Shown piece by piece: positions 33,497-41,953 of a DNA stretch of 64,000 bases. Under the pieces are notes generated by a model. That model saw nothing but the letters and a program-made list of their open reading frames with translations, was not told where the DNA came from and did not search any database. Made by a program: the position numbers and the translations under genes. Each line of letters begins with the position of its first letter. Within the stretch, counting starts at the first letter, position 1. Source of the DNA: Streptomyces sp. NBC_00236 (GTDB taxonomy: Bacteria > Actinomycetota > Actinomycetes > Streptomycetales > Streptomycetaceae); contig NZ_CP108100.1 of NCBI RefSeq assembly GCF_036195045.1, positions 1,798,001-1,862,000 on the forward strand, given 5' to 3'.

Positions 33497-35163
33497 GACG
33501 GGTTGCCTCCCTGTCCAGAGGTATCGGTCGCGGTGGCGGGGAGCTTGACGGGCGGGGTGAACGGGGTGTTCATCGGGCCGAGTGCGGTGAGGTCGATCTC
33601 GACGAGGGTGGGGCCCGGGGAGGCGATGGCCTCCTTGATCACGGGTCCGGCGTCGGCTTCGGTGGCGATGCGTGCGTAGGGGAGGCCGACGGCGGCGGCG
33701 AGGAGGGCGAAGTCGGGGGTGGTGAGGTCGACTCCGGAGCGGCGGGGGAAGTGGTTGTCCTGCATGTTGCGCAGGACGCCGTAGCCGCCGTCGTTGAAGA
33801 CGAGGAGCGTGAGGTCGGGCTTCTCCTGGGCGAGGGTGAGGAGTTCGCCGAGGTGGACGGCGAGGCCTCCGTCTCCGGCGATGACGACGGTGGGGGTGTC
33901 GGGGCGGCCGAGTGCGGCGCCGATGCCCATGGCGAGGCCCTGTCCGATGCCGCCGCCGCGGGGGAAGACGTTGGTGGCCGGGTCGGTGATTTCCAGGAGG
34001 CGGTTTCCCCAGGTGGAGGAGGGGATGGTGACGTCGCGGGCGATGACGGATCCGGGCGGGCAGGCGTCGCGGATGGCGTCGTTGATCGCGGCCTGGGGTC
34101 CGATGGCGTGGCGCTGTGCGGTGCGGGCGTCGGTGCGTGCCTTGCGTACGCGGTCCGGCCAGCTCGTCTCCGTACCACCGCTGGTGACGCGTCCGAGGAG
34201 TGCGGCGAGTACGGCGGTGGCGTCGCCGTGGAGGGCGACGGTGGCGGGGTACACGCGGCCGGGGGCGGCGGGGTCGAGGTCCAGCTGGATGTGGACGGGC
34301 GGGAGTCCGAGGCTGTAGTCGGCGGTTTCGTTGGAGCGGAAGTGGGTGCCGATGGAGAGCAGGACGTCGGCTTCGGCGAGGAGGGCGCGGCCGGCGGGTG
34401 CGGTGGCGTAGTTGCCGAGGACGCGGTCGTCGGATTCGGGGACGGAGCCGCGGCCGGAGTTGGAGGTGACGAGTCCGGCGTTCAGGGCGTCGAGGAGTGC
34501 GGCGAGTTCGGGGCGGGCGGTGTTGGCTCCGCCGCCGGCCCAGACCAGGGGGCGGCGGGCGGCGGAGAGGAGTGCGGCCGCCTCGTCGAGGAGTGCCGGG
34601 TCGGGCAGGGCGGGGGTGGCCGGCCGTGGCACGGGGGTGGCGGTGAGCTGCTGGGGGGCGAACTGCAGGTCGATGGGCCATTCGACGCTGACGGGGCCGT
34701 GCGGGGCGGTGAGTGCGCGGGCTGCGGCGTCGCGGAGGATGTCGCCGGCGGATGCGGCGTCGGTGACGGTGACGGCGTGGGTGGAGACCGCGCGGAGCAT
34801 GCCGAGCTGGTCCTTGGTCTCGTGGATGAAGCCGCGTCCGGAGCCGAGGTGTTCGCTGTCGATCTGTCCGGTGATGTGGAGGACGGGGGTGCCGGAGCTC
34901 AGGGACTCGATGAGGGATCCGGCGGCGTTGCCCGCTCCCGTGCCGGTGCTGGTGAGGGCGCAGCCGAGGTTGCCGGTGGCGCGGGCGTAGCCGTCGGCGG
35001 CGTTGACGGCGGCGGCTTCGTGGCGGACGGGGACGAAGCGGAGGTCGCGGTCGACGGCTTCGACGAGCGGCAGGTTGTGCACGCTGACGATGCCGAACAC
35101 CGTGTCGACGCCGAGTGCGCGCAGCGTCTCGACGAGCAGGTCGCCGCCGTTGGGTCGGGTCAT
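33493..35163 (-). CDS. Thiamine diphosphate-dependent enzyme (acetolactate synthase/benzoylformate decarboxylase family)
   Basis: 556 residues with the three-domain ThDP decarboxylase layout. The activating Glu49 is in VPVRHEAAAVNAADGYAR; the C-terminal cofactor motif is AGDGGLAVHLGELLTLA followed by FNDGGYG. The family includes acetolactate synthase and benzoylformate decarboxylase; its catabolic context favours a 2-oxo acid decarboxylase or a carboligase/C-C lyase. It does not look like the biosynthetic IlvB, and no small subunit is present. Spacing of 35 bases to the SDR gene upstream. Confidence 0.88.
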   Translation of the reverse strand: MTRPNGGDLLVETLRALGVDTVFGIVSVHNLPLVEAVDRDLRFVPVRHEAAAVNAADGYARATGNLGCALTSTGTGAGNAAGSLIESLSSGTPVLHITGQIDSEHLGSGRGFIHETKDQLGMLRAVSTHAVTVTDAASAGDILRDAAARALTAPHGPVSVEWPIDLQFAPQQLTATPVPRPATPALPDPALLDEAAALLSAARRPLVWAGGGANTARPELAALLDALNAGLVTSNSGRGSVPESDDRVLGNYATAPAGRALLAEADVLLSIGTHFRSNETADYSLGLPPVHIQLDLDPAAPGRVYPATVALHGDATAVLAALLGRVTSGGTETSWPDRVRKARTDARTAQRHAIGPQAAINDAIRDACPPGSVIARDVTIPSSTWGNRLLEITDPATNVFPRGGGIGQGLAMGIGAALGRPDTPTVVIAGDGGLAVHLGELLTLAQEKPDLTLLVFNDGGYGVLRNMQDNHFPRRSGVDLTTPDFALLAAAVGLPYARIATEADAGPVIKEAIASPGPTLVEIDLTALGPMNTPFTPPVKLPATATDTSGQGGNPS

Positions 35164-35198
35164 GTCGGGTGCTCCTGAGGGGTGGTGGGGGTGAGGGG

Positions 35199-35984
35199 TT
35201 ATGCGACGGCGCGGTTGACGCCGCCGCAGACGTCGACGGTGGTGCCGGTGATGTACGAGGCCCTGGGTGAGAGGAGGGCGGTGACGGCGTACGCGACTTC
35301 GTCGGCGTTGCCGAGGCGGCCGAGTGCGATGCCGCGGTCGGCGGCGAGTGCCGTCTGCCAGGCGGGGTAGTCGAGGGGGCTGCCGGAGGCGGCGTAGCGG
35401 CGTTCCCACTGTCCGGTGTCGACGAGGCCGAGGCAGACGGAGTTGACGCGGATGCCGTCGGGGGCGAGTTCCTTGGACAGGGAGGTGGAGAGGTTGAGGA
35501 TGCCGGCGCGGGCGGCGCTGGTGGTCATCAGTGCGGTCTCGGGTTGTTTGGCGAGGACGGCGTTGATGTTGACGACGGAGGCGTGGCCGGAGGCGCGCAG
35601 GTGGGGCAGGGCGGCGTTGAGGGGGTTGAGGACGCCGAAGAACTTGAGTTCGAGTTCGTCGCGCCAGTCGTCGGTGGTGGTCTCGGCGAAGGGTTTCATC
35701 CGGGAGGCGCCGGCGTTGTTGACGAGTCCGTCGAGGCCGCCGAGGTGGTCGGCTGCGGCCTCGGTGAAGGCCTGTACGGCGGCTTCGTCGCGGACGTCGC
35801 ACGGGGCGTGGTAGAGCGCGTCCGGGGTGGCGAGGCCGTCGAGGGCCTGGGCGAGGGCGTCGGCCCGGCGGCCGCAGGTGGCGACGCGGGCGCCTTCGGC
35901 GAGCAGCATGCGGATGGTGGCGAGGCCGACGCCGGAGCTGCCGCCGGTGACGAGGATGCGGTGGCCTTTCAGGCGGAGGTCCAT
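35199..35984 (-). CDS. SDR-family protein with non-canonical catalytic residues
   Basis: 261 residues with a Rossmann fold: VTGGSSGVGLATIR (residues 12-25) and NNAGAS at 89-94. In the active site the usual Tyr-x-x-x-Lys is replaced: TSAARAG at 155-161 stands where YSAAKAG is expected, and the Ser position reads Asn-Ala (NINAVLA). The glycine-rich cofactor site is intact. It may use a different mechanism, bind substrate without classical dehydrogenation, or act in concert with the neighbouring canonical SDR. Start at the ATG with AGGCGGAGG region upstream. Confidence 0.85.
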   Translation of the reverse strand: MDLRLKGHRILVTGGSSGVGLATIRMLLAEGARVATCGRRADALAQALDGLATPDALYHAPCDVRDEAAVQAFTEAAADHLGGLDGLVNNAGASRMKPFAETTTDDWRDELELKFFGVLNPLNAALPHLRASGHASVVNINAVLAKQPETALMTTSAARAGILNLSTSLSKELAPDGIRVNSVCLGLVDTGQWERRYAASGSPLDYPAWQTALAADRGIALGRLGNADEVAYAVTALLSPRASYITGTTVDVCGGVNRAVA

Positions 35985-36036
35985 GGGGTTCCTTGCGGTT
36001 GGGGGTGGGGCGGGGGGCAACGAGGCCCGGTGCGGG

Positions 36037-36064
36037 GGTGTCCTCAATCGCCGGACGGGCTTGA
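36037..36064. repeat. Third identical copy of the 28-bp dispersed repeat
   Basis: Identical over 28 bases to the copies at 31001 and 31055. It sits in the only large gap (167 bases) of the aromatic operon, between the two SDR genes, followed by two GCCAGGACGGGC repeats. Confidence 0.85.
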
Positions 36065-36151
36065 TTCGCCAGGACGGGCTTGGTCTGCCCGCGCGGGCCT
36101 GCTTGGCCAGGACGGGCATGGGGGGCGGGCCTGGACGGCGGGCCCAGTCGG

Positions 36152-36910
36152 TCAGTTCATCGTGAAGCCGCCGTTGACCGCGAAGGTCTGGCCCGTGATG
36201 TAGCCGGACTCGTCACCGATGAGGAAGGCGATGAGACCGACCAGGTCGGCGGGTTGCTGGGGGCGGGAGATGGCCCGGTTGAGGCGGTACAGCTCGTGGC
36301 GTTCGGCGGGGATGTCGACGGCGGACTCCCCTTCGGTGAGACCGGGGGCGACGGCGTTGACGGTGATGCCAAGGTCTCCGATCTCGCGTGCCATGGCCCG
36401 GGTCAGGGAGATGACGGCGCCCTTGGAGGCGATGTAGTGGGCGAGGCGGGGGGAGCCGTACAGGGCGGCGTCCGAGGCGAGGTTGACGATGCGTCCGCTG
36501 CCGTGGGCCCGCATGAGCGGGAGGAGGGCGCGGGCGACGAGCCAGGGGCCTCGGGCGTTGACCGTCATGATGCGGTCCCAGGCGTCGATGTCGATCTCGT
36601 GGAACGGTTTGCCGCCGACCGCGTTGGCGAGTCCGGCGTTGTTGACCAGGCCGTACAGCCGGGTGCCGTCGCCGGCGAGGGTGGCGGCCAGGGCGGCGGT
36701 GGAGTCGGGGTCGGCGACGTCGAGCGGGTGGTAGTCGGCGGTGATGCCTTCGGCGCGCAGTTCCCGGGCGGCCTGCCGGCCGGTGGTCCCGTCGAGTTCG
36801 GCGATGACGACGCGGTGGCCGTCGTTGCCGATCCGGCGGGCCGCGGCCAGTCCCAGGCCGCGGCCGGCGCCGGTGACGACGACCGTGCGGGGGGTGTCGT
36901 CGGTGGCCAT
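36152..36910 (-). CDS. SDR-family dehydrogenase (canonical)
   Basis: 252 residues: TGAGRGLGLAAARRIG cofactor loop, NNAGLAN, catalytic Ser in IVNLASDAALYG and Tyr-x-x-x-Lys in HYIASKGAVISL, and a C-terminal GYITGQTFAVNGGF. A NAD(P)-dependent oxidoreductase, similar to cis-dihydrodiol or 3-oxoacyl reductases. In this operon it could oxidise a dihydrodiol or side-chain alcohol. Its ATG shares one base with the cupin stop. Confidence 0.92.
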   Translation of the reverse strand: MATDDTPRTVVVTGAGRGLGLAAARRIGNDGHRVVIAELDGTTGRQAARELRAEGITADYHPLDVADPDSTAALAATLAGDGTRLYGLVNNAGLANAVGGKPFHEIDIDAWDRIMTVNARGPWLVARALLPLMRAHGSGRIVNLASDAALYGSPRLAHYIASKGAVISLTRAMAREIGDLGITVNAVAPGLTEGESAVDIPAERHELYRLNRAISRPQQPADLVGLIAFLIGDESGYITGQTFAVNGGFTMN

Positions 36911-37431
36911 CAGTCGCGGGTGATGCCGTGCATCGGGGAGTGCGCGGGGTAGGTGGGGACCTGCGGCTTCTGGGTGCCGATGATGACGCAGAACAGGGCG
37001 TCGGTGTCGCCTTCGTTCTTCAGGGAGCGGGCGACTCCGGCGGGGACGACGATCATGTCGCGGTAGCCGAGGGTGCGGTACTCGGCCTCGTCGGCGCCGC
37101 GGTGGATGCCGACCTTGACCTGGCCCTCCAGGACGAAGAAGGCCTCCTCGACGTCGTGGTGGGTGTGCTCGGGGCCTTCGGCGCCCGGCGGGAGCAGCAT
37201 GTTGGAGAGGGTGAAGCCGCCGGAGGGCAGGATGCGGTTGTCGTTCTCGTGGTTGCCGGTGGCGCCGGAGCCGACGTAGCGGATCTGGGCGCGGCGGTAC
37301 TGGGCGCCGGCCTTCTCCTGGAAGGAGAGGGTGTTCCAGTCGGGTTCGCGGGAGTCCTTGGTGGCGATGAGGGAGTCGGTGAACTTCGCGAGGTCGCCGT
37401 CGGTCTCGTACGGGGTGTTGTCGATGGGCAC
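36910..37431 (-). CDS. Cupin-domain protein
   Basis: 173 residues from the GTG preceded by AGGAG. Cupin motif 1 is present with His89, His91 and Glu95/96 (PEHTHHDVEEAFFVLEG), but motif 2 reads PAGVARSLKNEG with Arg135 where the third metal His normally stands. It may bind metal with fewer ligands or act as an isomerase or sensor rather than a dioxygenase. It sits between the hydrolase and canonical SDR genes in the operon. Confidence 0.85.
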   Translation of the reverse strand: MPIDNTPYETDGDLAKFTDSLIATKDSREPDWNTLSFQEKAGAQYRRAQIRYVGSGATGNHENDNRILPSGGFTLSNMLLPPGAEGPEHTHHDVEEAFFVLEGQVKVGIHRGADEAEYRTLGYRDMIVVPAGVARSLKNEGDTDALFCVIIGTQKPQVPTYPAHSPMHGITRD

Positions 37432-37472
37432 GGGGTGCTCCTGGTTCTGTGGGTGGGTGCGGGGTCTCGTCG

Positions 37473-38273
37473 TTACGCGGGAACGCGGGCGACGACGTGG
37501 AGGTGGGCGCGGACCCAGGCGTTGAAGGCCTCGGGGCGTTCCTGGTTGGAGAGGTGTCCGGCGCCGGAGAGGGTGACGTAGACGGATTTGGTGAGTCCGC
37601 CGGCGATGGCCTGTGACTCGTCGGTGCCGGTGACGGTGTCCTGTTCGCCGCACAGCACGAGGGCGGGTGCGGTGATGGCGGGCAGGTCGTGGGTGAGGTC
37701 GGCTTCGGCCATGGAGGCGGCGGCGTAGCCGTAGCCGGGGCTGCGGATGGAGGCGGCCATGGTGTTGACGACGCGTGCGACGAGTTCGGGGGGTGCGCCG
37801 GCGGAGACGAGGCGTGGTCCGCGGGCGGCGGCGAAGGCTTCGGGTCCCTGGTCGGCGAGTTGGTGTGCGCGCCCGCGCATGGCGTCGGCCTTCTCCGGGT
37901 GGGTGCCGGAGCCGCGGCTGGAGTCGGCGACGATCAGGGAGGCGACGAGGTCGGGGTGGCGGGTGGCGAGGCGCAGTGCGATGACGCCGCCCCAGGAGAC
38001 TCCGAGGACGTGGGCGGGGCCGCCGTGTGCGCGGATGAGGGCGGCGGCGGCGTCGGCGTAGCCGTCGAGGCCGGGCGCGTGGTCGGGGTCGGCGGAGTCC
38101 GCGTAGCCGGGGGCGTCCCAGGCCACGATGCGCACCTGGTCGGCGAGGGCATCGAGTTGGGGGGCGAAGGCGGCGGAGGAGGAGCCGATGCCGTGGAGGC
38201 AGAGGAGCAGCGGGGCCTCCGGGTCGCCGGCTTCCCGCGTATGAACCCCGGCGACGGCGGTGGCGGCGGTCAC
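37473..38273 (-). CDS. Alpha/beta hydrolase (meta-cleavage hydrolase-like)
   Basis: 266 residues: oxyanion-hole HGIGSSS, nucleophile Ser93 in LGVSWGG, Asp212 in CGEQDTVT and His240 in SGAGHLSNQ complete the triad. The size and the neighbouring extradiol dioxygenase suggest a C-C bond hydrolase for a ring-fission product, as with XylF/BphD, but an esterase is equally possible. GTG start overlaps the stop of the upstream gene (GTGA). Confidence 0.88.
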   Translation of the reverse strand: MTAATAVAGVHTREAGDPEAPLLLCLHGIGSSSAAFAPQLDALADQVRIVAWDAPGYADSADPDHAPGLDGYADAAAALIRAHGGPAHVLGVSWGGVIALRLATRHPDLVASLIVADSSRGSGTHPEKADAMRGRAHQLADQGPEAFAAARGPRLVSAGAPPELVARVVNTMAASIRSPGYGYAAASMAEADLTHDLPAITAPALVLCGEQDTVTGTDESQAIAGGLTKSVYVTLSGAGHLSNQERPEAFNAWVRAHLHVVARVPA

Positions 38274-39109
38274 AGGATCTGTCCCGCCCGGCCGACGACG
38301 GCGCCGAGGCTGCGGAGCACGGCGTGCGGGACGACCTGGCTGGTGGCGGGGTTGGCTTCGTCGGGCCGGTGGGCGACCTCGAAGCGGTAGGTGCCGTGCG
38401 GTCCTGCGGCGTCGATGACGTGCCGGGTGAGGGTGGCGGCCGGGTCGGCGACGACGACGACCTGGACGAGGGCGGGGTCGCCGGTGGCGAGGGCGACGGA
38501 TGCGGCGACGTTGGTCGACTTGGGGAACTTCACCGGGACGTCGACGGCGGTGCCGCGCATCACTTCGACGGGTTCGGTGGTGGTGCGCAGCCGTTCGGTG
38601 AGCTCCGCGTCCATCCAGGGCTGGTGGAGGGTGGCGGGGAGTTTGGTGGTGGTGAGGGTGACGGAGGTGAGGGGGCCGAGTCCGCGGACGGCCTGGAGGA
38701 GGTCGAGTCCGCCGACGGCTCCGCCGGTGAAGTAGACGCGTCCGGGTCCGGCGGCGCGCAGCCGGTCGGTGAGGGCGGGGTCGACGAGGGCGCCGGTGGA
38801 GGCGATGAGCAGGTCGGCGCCGCTGTCGAGGACGCGCTCGGCCCATTCGCGTACGACGGCCTGGCCCGCTGCTTCGACGATGAGGTCGCAGACGGTGAGG
38901 GCGTCCTCGAAGGAGAGCTGGGGTGCGGGGGCGTCGACGAGGGGGCGGTTGTCGATGATGCAGGTGAGTTCGGCGCCGGGGATGTGGCCTTCGGCGAGGG
39001 CGGTGCCGACGACGCGTCCGATGGCGCCCCAGCCGACGAGGCCGATGCGGCGCACGGGGCGGGTGGGGCGGGTGGTGGTGTCCGGCCGGGGGGTGAGGGT
39101 GGTGGTCAT
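38270..39109 (-). CDS. Aspartate dehydrogenase-domain protein (NadX-like)
   Basis: 279 residues: N-terminal Rossmann domain (IGLVGWGAIGRVVG) and a DUF108 catalytic domain with FPKSTNVAASVALATG, the likely catalytic His in TRHVIDAAG and NPATSQVVPHAVL. Known members oxidise L-aspartate to iminoaspartate. Finding it in a meta-cleavage operon, rather than with nadA/nadC, points to an amino or imino intermediate of an aromatic pathway. Four-base overlaps on both sides show tight coupling. Confidence 0.87.
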   Translation of the reverse strand: MTTTLTPRPDTTTRPTRPVRRIGLVGWGAIGRVVGTALAEGHIPGAELTCIIDNRPLVDAPAPQLSFEDALTVCDLIVEAAGQAVVREWAERVLDSGADLLIASTGALVDPALTDRLRAAGPGRVYFTGGAVGGLDLLQAVRGLGPLTSVTLTTTKLPATLHQPWMDAELTERLRTTTEPVEVMRGTAVDVPVKFPKSTNVAASVALATGDPALVQVVVVADPAATLTRHVIDAAGPHGTYRFEVAHRPDEANPATSQVVPHAVLRSLGAVVGRAGQIL

Positions 39110-40071
39110 GCGGTCACCTCTTCTGGCGCGTCGGTGGGGGTGGCGAGGGGGCCGGGGTCGGGGGTTCCGGCCATGTGGCTGCGGATGCCGGGTGAGGGCG
39201 GTCCTGCGGTTCCCCACAGGTCGGAGAGGTCGGGGGTGCGGCGCCAGACCTTGGCGATCCAGGCGTCCTCGACGATCTGGGCGACCTCGGAGGTGTACTC
39301 GCAGACGAGTCCGGCGGGGTCGGTGAAGTAGGAGAAGGTGTTGTTGCCGGGGCCGTGACGGCCGGGTCCCCACTGGGGGTTGATGCCGTGGTGGCGCAGG
39401 CGTCCGAGGCCGCGCATGAAGTGGTCGACGGACGTCATCTCGTAGGCGACGTGGTTGAGGGAGGTCCACTCGGCCTGGTTGAACGCGATGCAGTGGTGGT
39501 CGGCGTTGCAGCGCAGGAACGCCATCTGGTGTTCGGACCAGTCGGAGACGCGCAGGCCGAGGACCGAGGTGTAGAAGGCGACGGCGGCGTCGATGTCCGT
39601 GGTGTTGAGGACGGTGTGGGTGACGCCGACGGGGACGGCTGCGTCCCGGCCGCGCGGGGTGACGGCGTGGGTCTGGGCGCTGAGTTCGATCAGCCGGCCC
39701 TCGGGGTCGGTGAAGCGGAGTCCGTAGCCGCCGCCGACCTGGTCGAGTGGGCCGGGTCCGGCGACGGGGACGATGGACCGGGCGAGGAGCCGGCGGGCGG
39801 CCTCGTCGATCTCGGCGGGGGTGGCGACGGCGAAGGTGATGCGGCCGAGGCCGTTCTGCTCGCCGCGGGCGAGGTGGAGGACGTGGTGTTCCTCGCCGGT
39901 GCCGCGCAGCCAGGTGGCGTCCGCTTCCTGTTCGACGGGTTCCAGGCCCCAGACCTCGCGGTAGAAGTCGGCGGACTCGGTGAAGGCGGGGGTGCGGAGC
40001 TCGACGGAGCGCAGGGCGCGCAGCCGGGCGACGGGCGCCTGCAGGGGGTGTGGGGTGTTCTCGTACGGCAT
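39106..40071 (-). CDS. Type I extradiol dioxygenase (VOC fold)
   Basis: 321 residues, two tandem VOC modules. The iron ligands fall at His152, His207 and Glu258, with His239 and Tyr248 in GPGRHGPGNNTFSYFTDPAG as the second-sphere residues; this matches the His-His-Glu plus His/Tyr pattern of biphenyl-2,3-diol 1,2-dioxygenase and catechol 2,3-dioxygenase. It would open a catechol-type ring next to the hydroxyls. ATG preceded by GGAG. A 40-residue C-terminal tail beyond the fold is proline-rich. Confidence 0.93.
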   Translation of the reverse strand: MPYENTPHPLQAPVARLRALRSVELRTPAFTESADFYREVWGLEPVEQEADATWLRGTGEEHHVLHLARGEQNGLGRITFAVATPAEIDEAARRLLARSIVPVAGPGPLDQVGGGYGLRFTDPEGRLIELSAQTHAVTPRGRDAAVPVGVTHTVLNTTDIDAAVAFYTSVLGLRVSDWSEHQMAFLRCNADHHCIAFNQAEWTSLNHVAYEMTSVDHFMRGLGRLRHHGINPQWGPGRHGPGNNTFSYFTDPAGLVCEYTSEVAQIVEDAWIAKVWRRTPDLSDLWGTAGPPSPGIRSHMAGTPDPGPLATPTDAPEEVTA

Positions 40072-40127
40072 GGGGGGCTCCGGCTTCTTCTCGCTCGGCT
40101 TCACGGCGTGGCCCGGGGCGTTCGCCT

Positions 40128-41609
40128 TCACTGGGCGGCCCAGGGCAGGGGGGTGGTGTCGGTGGCCCAGTAGAGGGACTTCTGCCGCTGGTAGCCGCGG
40201 ATGAGGTCGCGGCCCTTCTCGGTGCCGATGCCGCTGTCCTTGAGCCCGCCGAACGGGGTGGAGATGCTGAACTGCTTGTACGTGTTGATCCAGACGGTGC
40301 CCGCGTCGATGCGGCGGGCGAGGCGCCAGGCCCGGGCGTGGTCGCGGGTCCAGATGCCGCAGGCCAGTCCGTAGACGCTGTCGTTGGCCTGGGTGACGAG
40401 GTCGTCCTCGTCGTCGAAGGGCAGGGCGACGACGACGGGTCCGAAGATCTCCTCCTGGCAGACGCGGGCGGTGTTGGGCAGGCCGTCCAGGACGGTGGGG
40501 AGGTAGTAGGCGCCGTCGCGGTAGCGCTCGCCGTCGGGGGCCGCTCCTCCGCACCGGACGGTGGCGCCTTCCTCGCGGGCCAGGTCGACGTAGGCGGCGA
40601 CGCTGTCGCGGTGCTTGTGGTGGACGAGCGGGGCTACCTGGGTGTCGGGGTCGGTGCCGGGTCCGACGCGGAGCTTCTCGGTACGGGAGACGAGTTCGCC
40701 GAGGAACTCCTCGTAGCGGGAGCGGTGCACGAACAGCCGGGAGCCGGCGATGCAGCTCTGTCCGCTGGAGGAGAAGACGCCGTACATGACGCCGGCCAGC
40801 GCCTGCTCCAGGTCGGCGTCCTCCAGCACGATCGTCGGGGACTTGCCGCCGAGTTCGAGGGAGACGGGGATGAGTTTGTCGGCGGCGGCGTGGGCAAGGG
40901 TGCGGCCGGTGGAGGTGCCGCCGGTGAAGGTGATCTTCTCCACGGCCGGGTGGCGGACGATCGCGTCGCCGATGACGCTGCCGCGGCCGGGCAGGACGGA
41001 GAGCAGCGCGGTGGGCAGCCCGGCCTCGGTGAGTGCCCGGTGGACGAGGCGGCCGAGCGCGAGGGCGACGAGGGGGGTCCACTCGGCGGGCTTGAGGAGG
41101 ACGGCGTTGCCTGCGGCGAGGGCGGGGGCGAGCTTCTGGGCGTCGCTGGCGATCGGCGAGTTCCAGGGGGTGATCGCGCCGACGACGCCGATGGGTTCGT
41201 GGACGCTCATCGTGACGTACGGGCCGCGGGAGGGGGTGAGGGCGTCCTCCGCGGTCTCCAGGGCGGCGGCGGCGTAGCGGAAGGTGCCGGCGGCGCTGTG
41301 GACGAGGGCGCGGGTCTCGGTGCGGCATTTGCCGGTGTCGGCGGTCTGCAGGGCGGAGAGCCGGTCGGCGCTCTGCTCGACGAGGTCGGCGATGCGGTGG
41401 AGCAGCCGGGCACGGAGGTGGGCGGGGAGCTCGCGCCAGGCGGGGTCGTGGGCGGCGCGGGTGGCCGCGGTGGCGGCCTCCTCGACGTCGTCGAGGGATG
41501 CGGCGTGCACGGTGGCGATGACCTGGCCGGTGGCCGGGTCGACCGTCTCGATGAGGGCGCCACGGCCCTGTCGCCACTGCCCCGCGACCAACACCTCGTC
41601 GGCAAGCAT
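40128..41609 (-). CDS. NAD(P)-dependent aldehyde dehydrogenase
   Basis: 493 residues: oxyanion Asn150 in TPWNSP, general base Glu252 in LELGGKSP and catalytic Cys286 in SSGQSCIAGS. It resembles betaine/aromatic aldehyde dehydrogenases and could oxidise a semialdehyde from ring cleavage or an aryl aldehyde from the ThDP enzyme. It is the first gene of the leftward operon, with AGGAGG 7 bases before its ATG, and faces the MFS gene across the operator-like region. Confidence 0.93.
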   Translation of the reverse strand: MLADEVLVAGQWRQGRGALIETVDPATGQVIATVHAASLDDVEEAATAATRAAHDPAWRELPAHLRARLLHRIADLVEQSADRLSALQTADTGKCRTETRALVHSAAGTFRYAAAALETAEDALTPSRGPYVTMSVHEPIGVVGAITPWNSPIASDAQKLAPALAAGNAVLLKPAEWTPLVALALGRLVHRALTEAGLPTALLSVLPGRGSVIGDAIVRHPAVEKITFTGGTSTGRTLAHAAADKLIPVSLELGGKSPTIVLEDADLEQALAGVMYGVFSSSGQSCIAGSRLFVHRSRYEEFLGELVSRTEKLRVGPGTDPDTQVAPLVHHKHRDSVAAYVDLAREEGATVRCGGAAPDGERYRDGAYYLPTVLDGLPNTARVCQEEIFGPVVVALPFDDEDDLVTQANDSVYGLACGIWTRDHARAWRLARRIDAGTVWINTYKQFSISTPFGGLKDSGIGTEKGRDLIRGYQRQKSLYWATDTTPLPWAAQ

Positions 41610-41655
41610 CAGTTGGCCTCCTGCGATCGAATCGATTACCTCAGGCCTAAAAATC

Positions 41656-41773
41656 TAAGGGCTTAAGTAATTGACCGCAAGCCCCCTCGGCAAAATCTCC
41701 TTTTGCCTCGGAGGTCTTGACGGCGACCACCCCGGCACCGGTAAAACTTAAGCACTTAAAAGCTAGGCACTTA
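41656..41773. promoter_or_regulatory. Three TAAG-NN-CTTA operator-like sites in the divergent promoter region
   Basis: TAAGGGCTTA (41656-41665), TAAGCACTTA (41749-41758) and TAGGCACTTA (41764-41773) share the inverted-repeat pattern TAAG-NN-CTTA. The last two start 15 bases apart. They lie in the 344-base, locally A/T-rich gap between the aromatic operon and the MFS gene. The size and symmetry suit a MarR- or GntR-type regulator. No other gene is present in the gap. Confidence 0.65.
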
Positions 41774-41953
41774 CAGAGGTGCGTGGGCGACTTCGCAAGC
41801 GTGGGTGACTTCACGCGTGGGTGACTTCACAAGGTCACGAGCACCGTGCGGCCGTTCCCACCCGTACGCTCACCTCATCCCCCTCCCCTCTGTAACCCCG
41901 TACACCTGGCTCCCCAACCGCTCCGGCCCCATGCGGAGCAGGAGGAACCCTGG

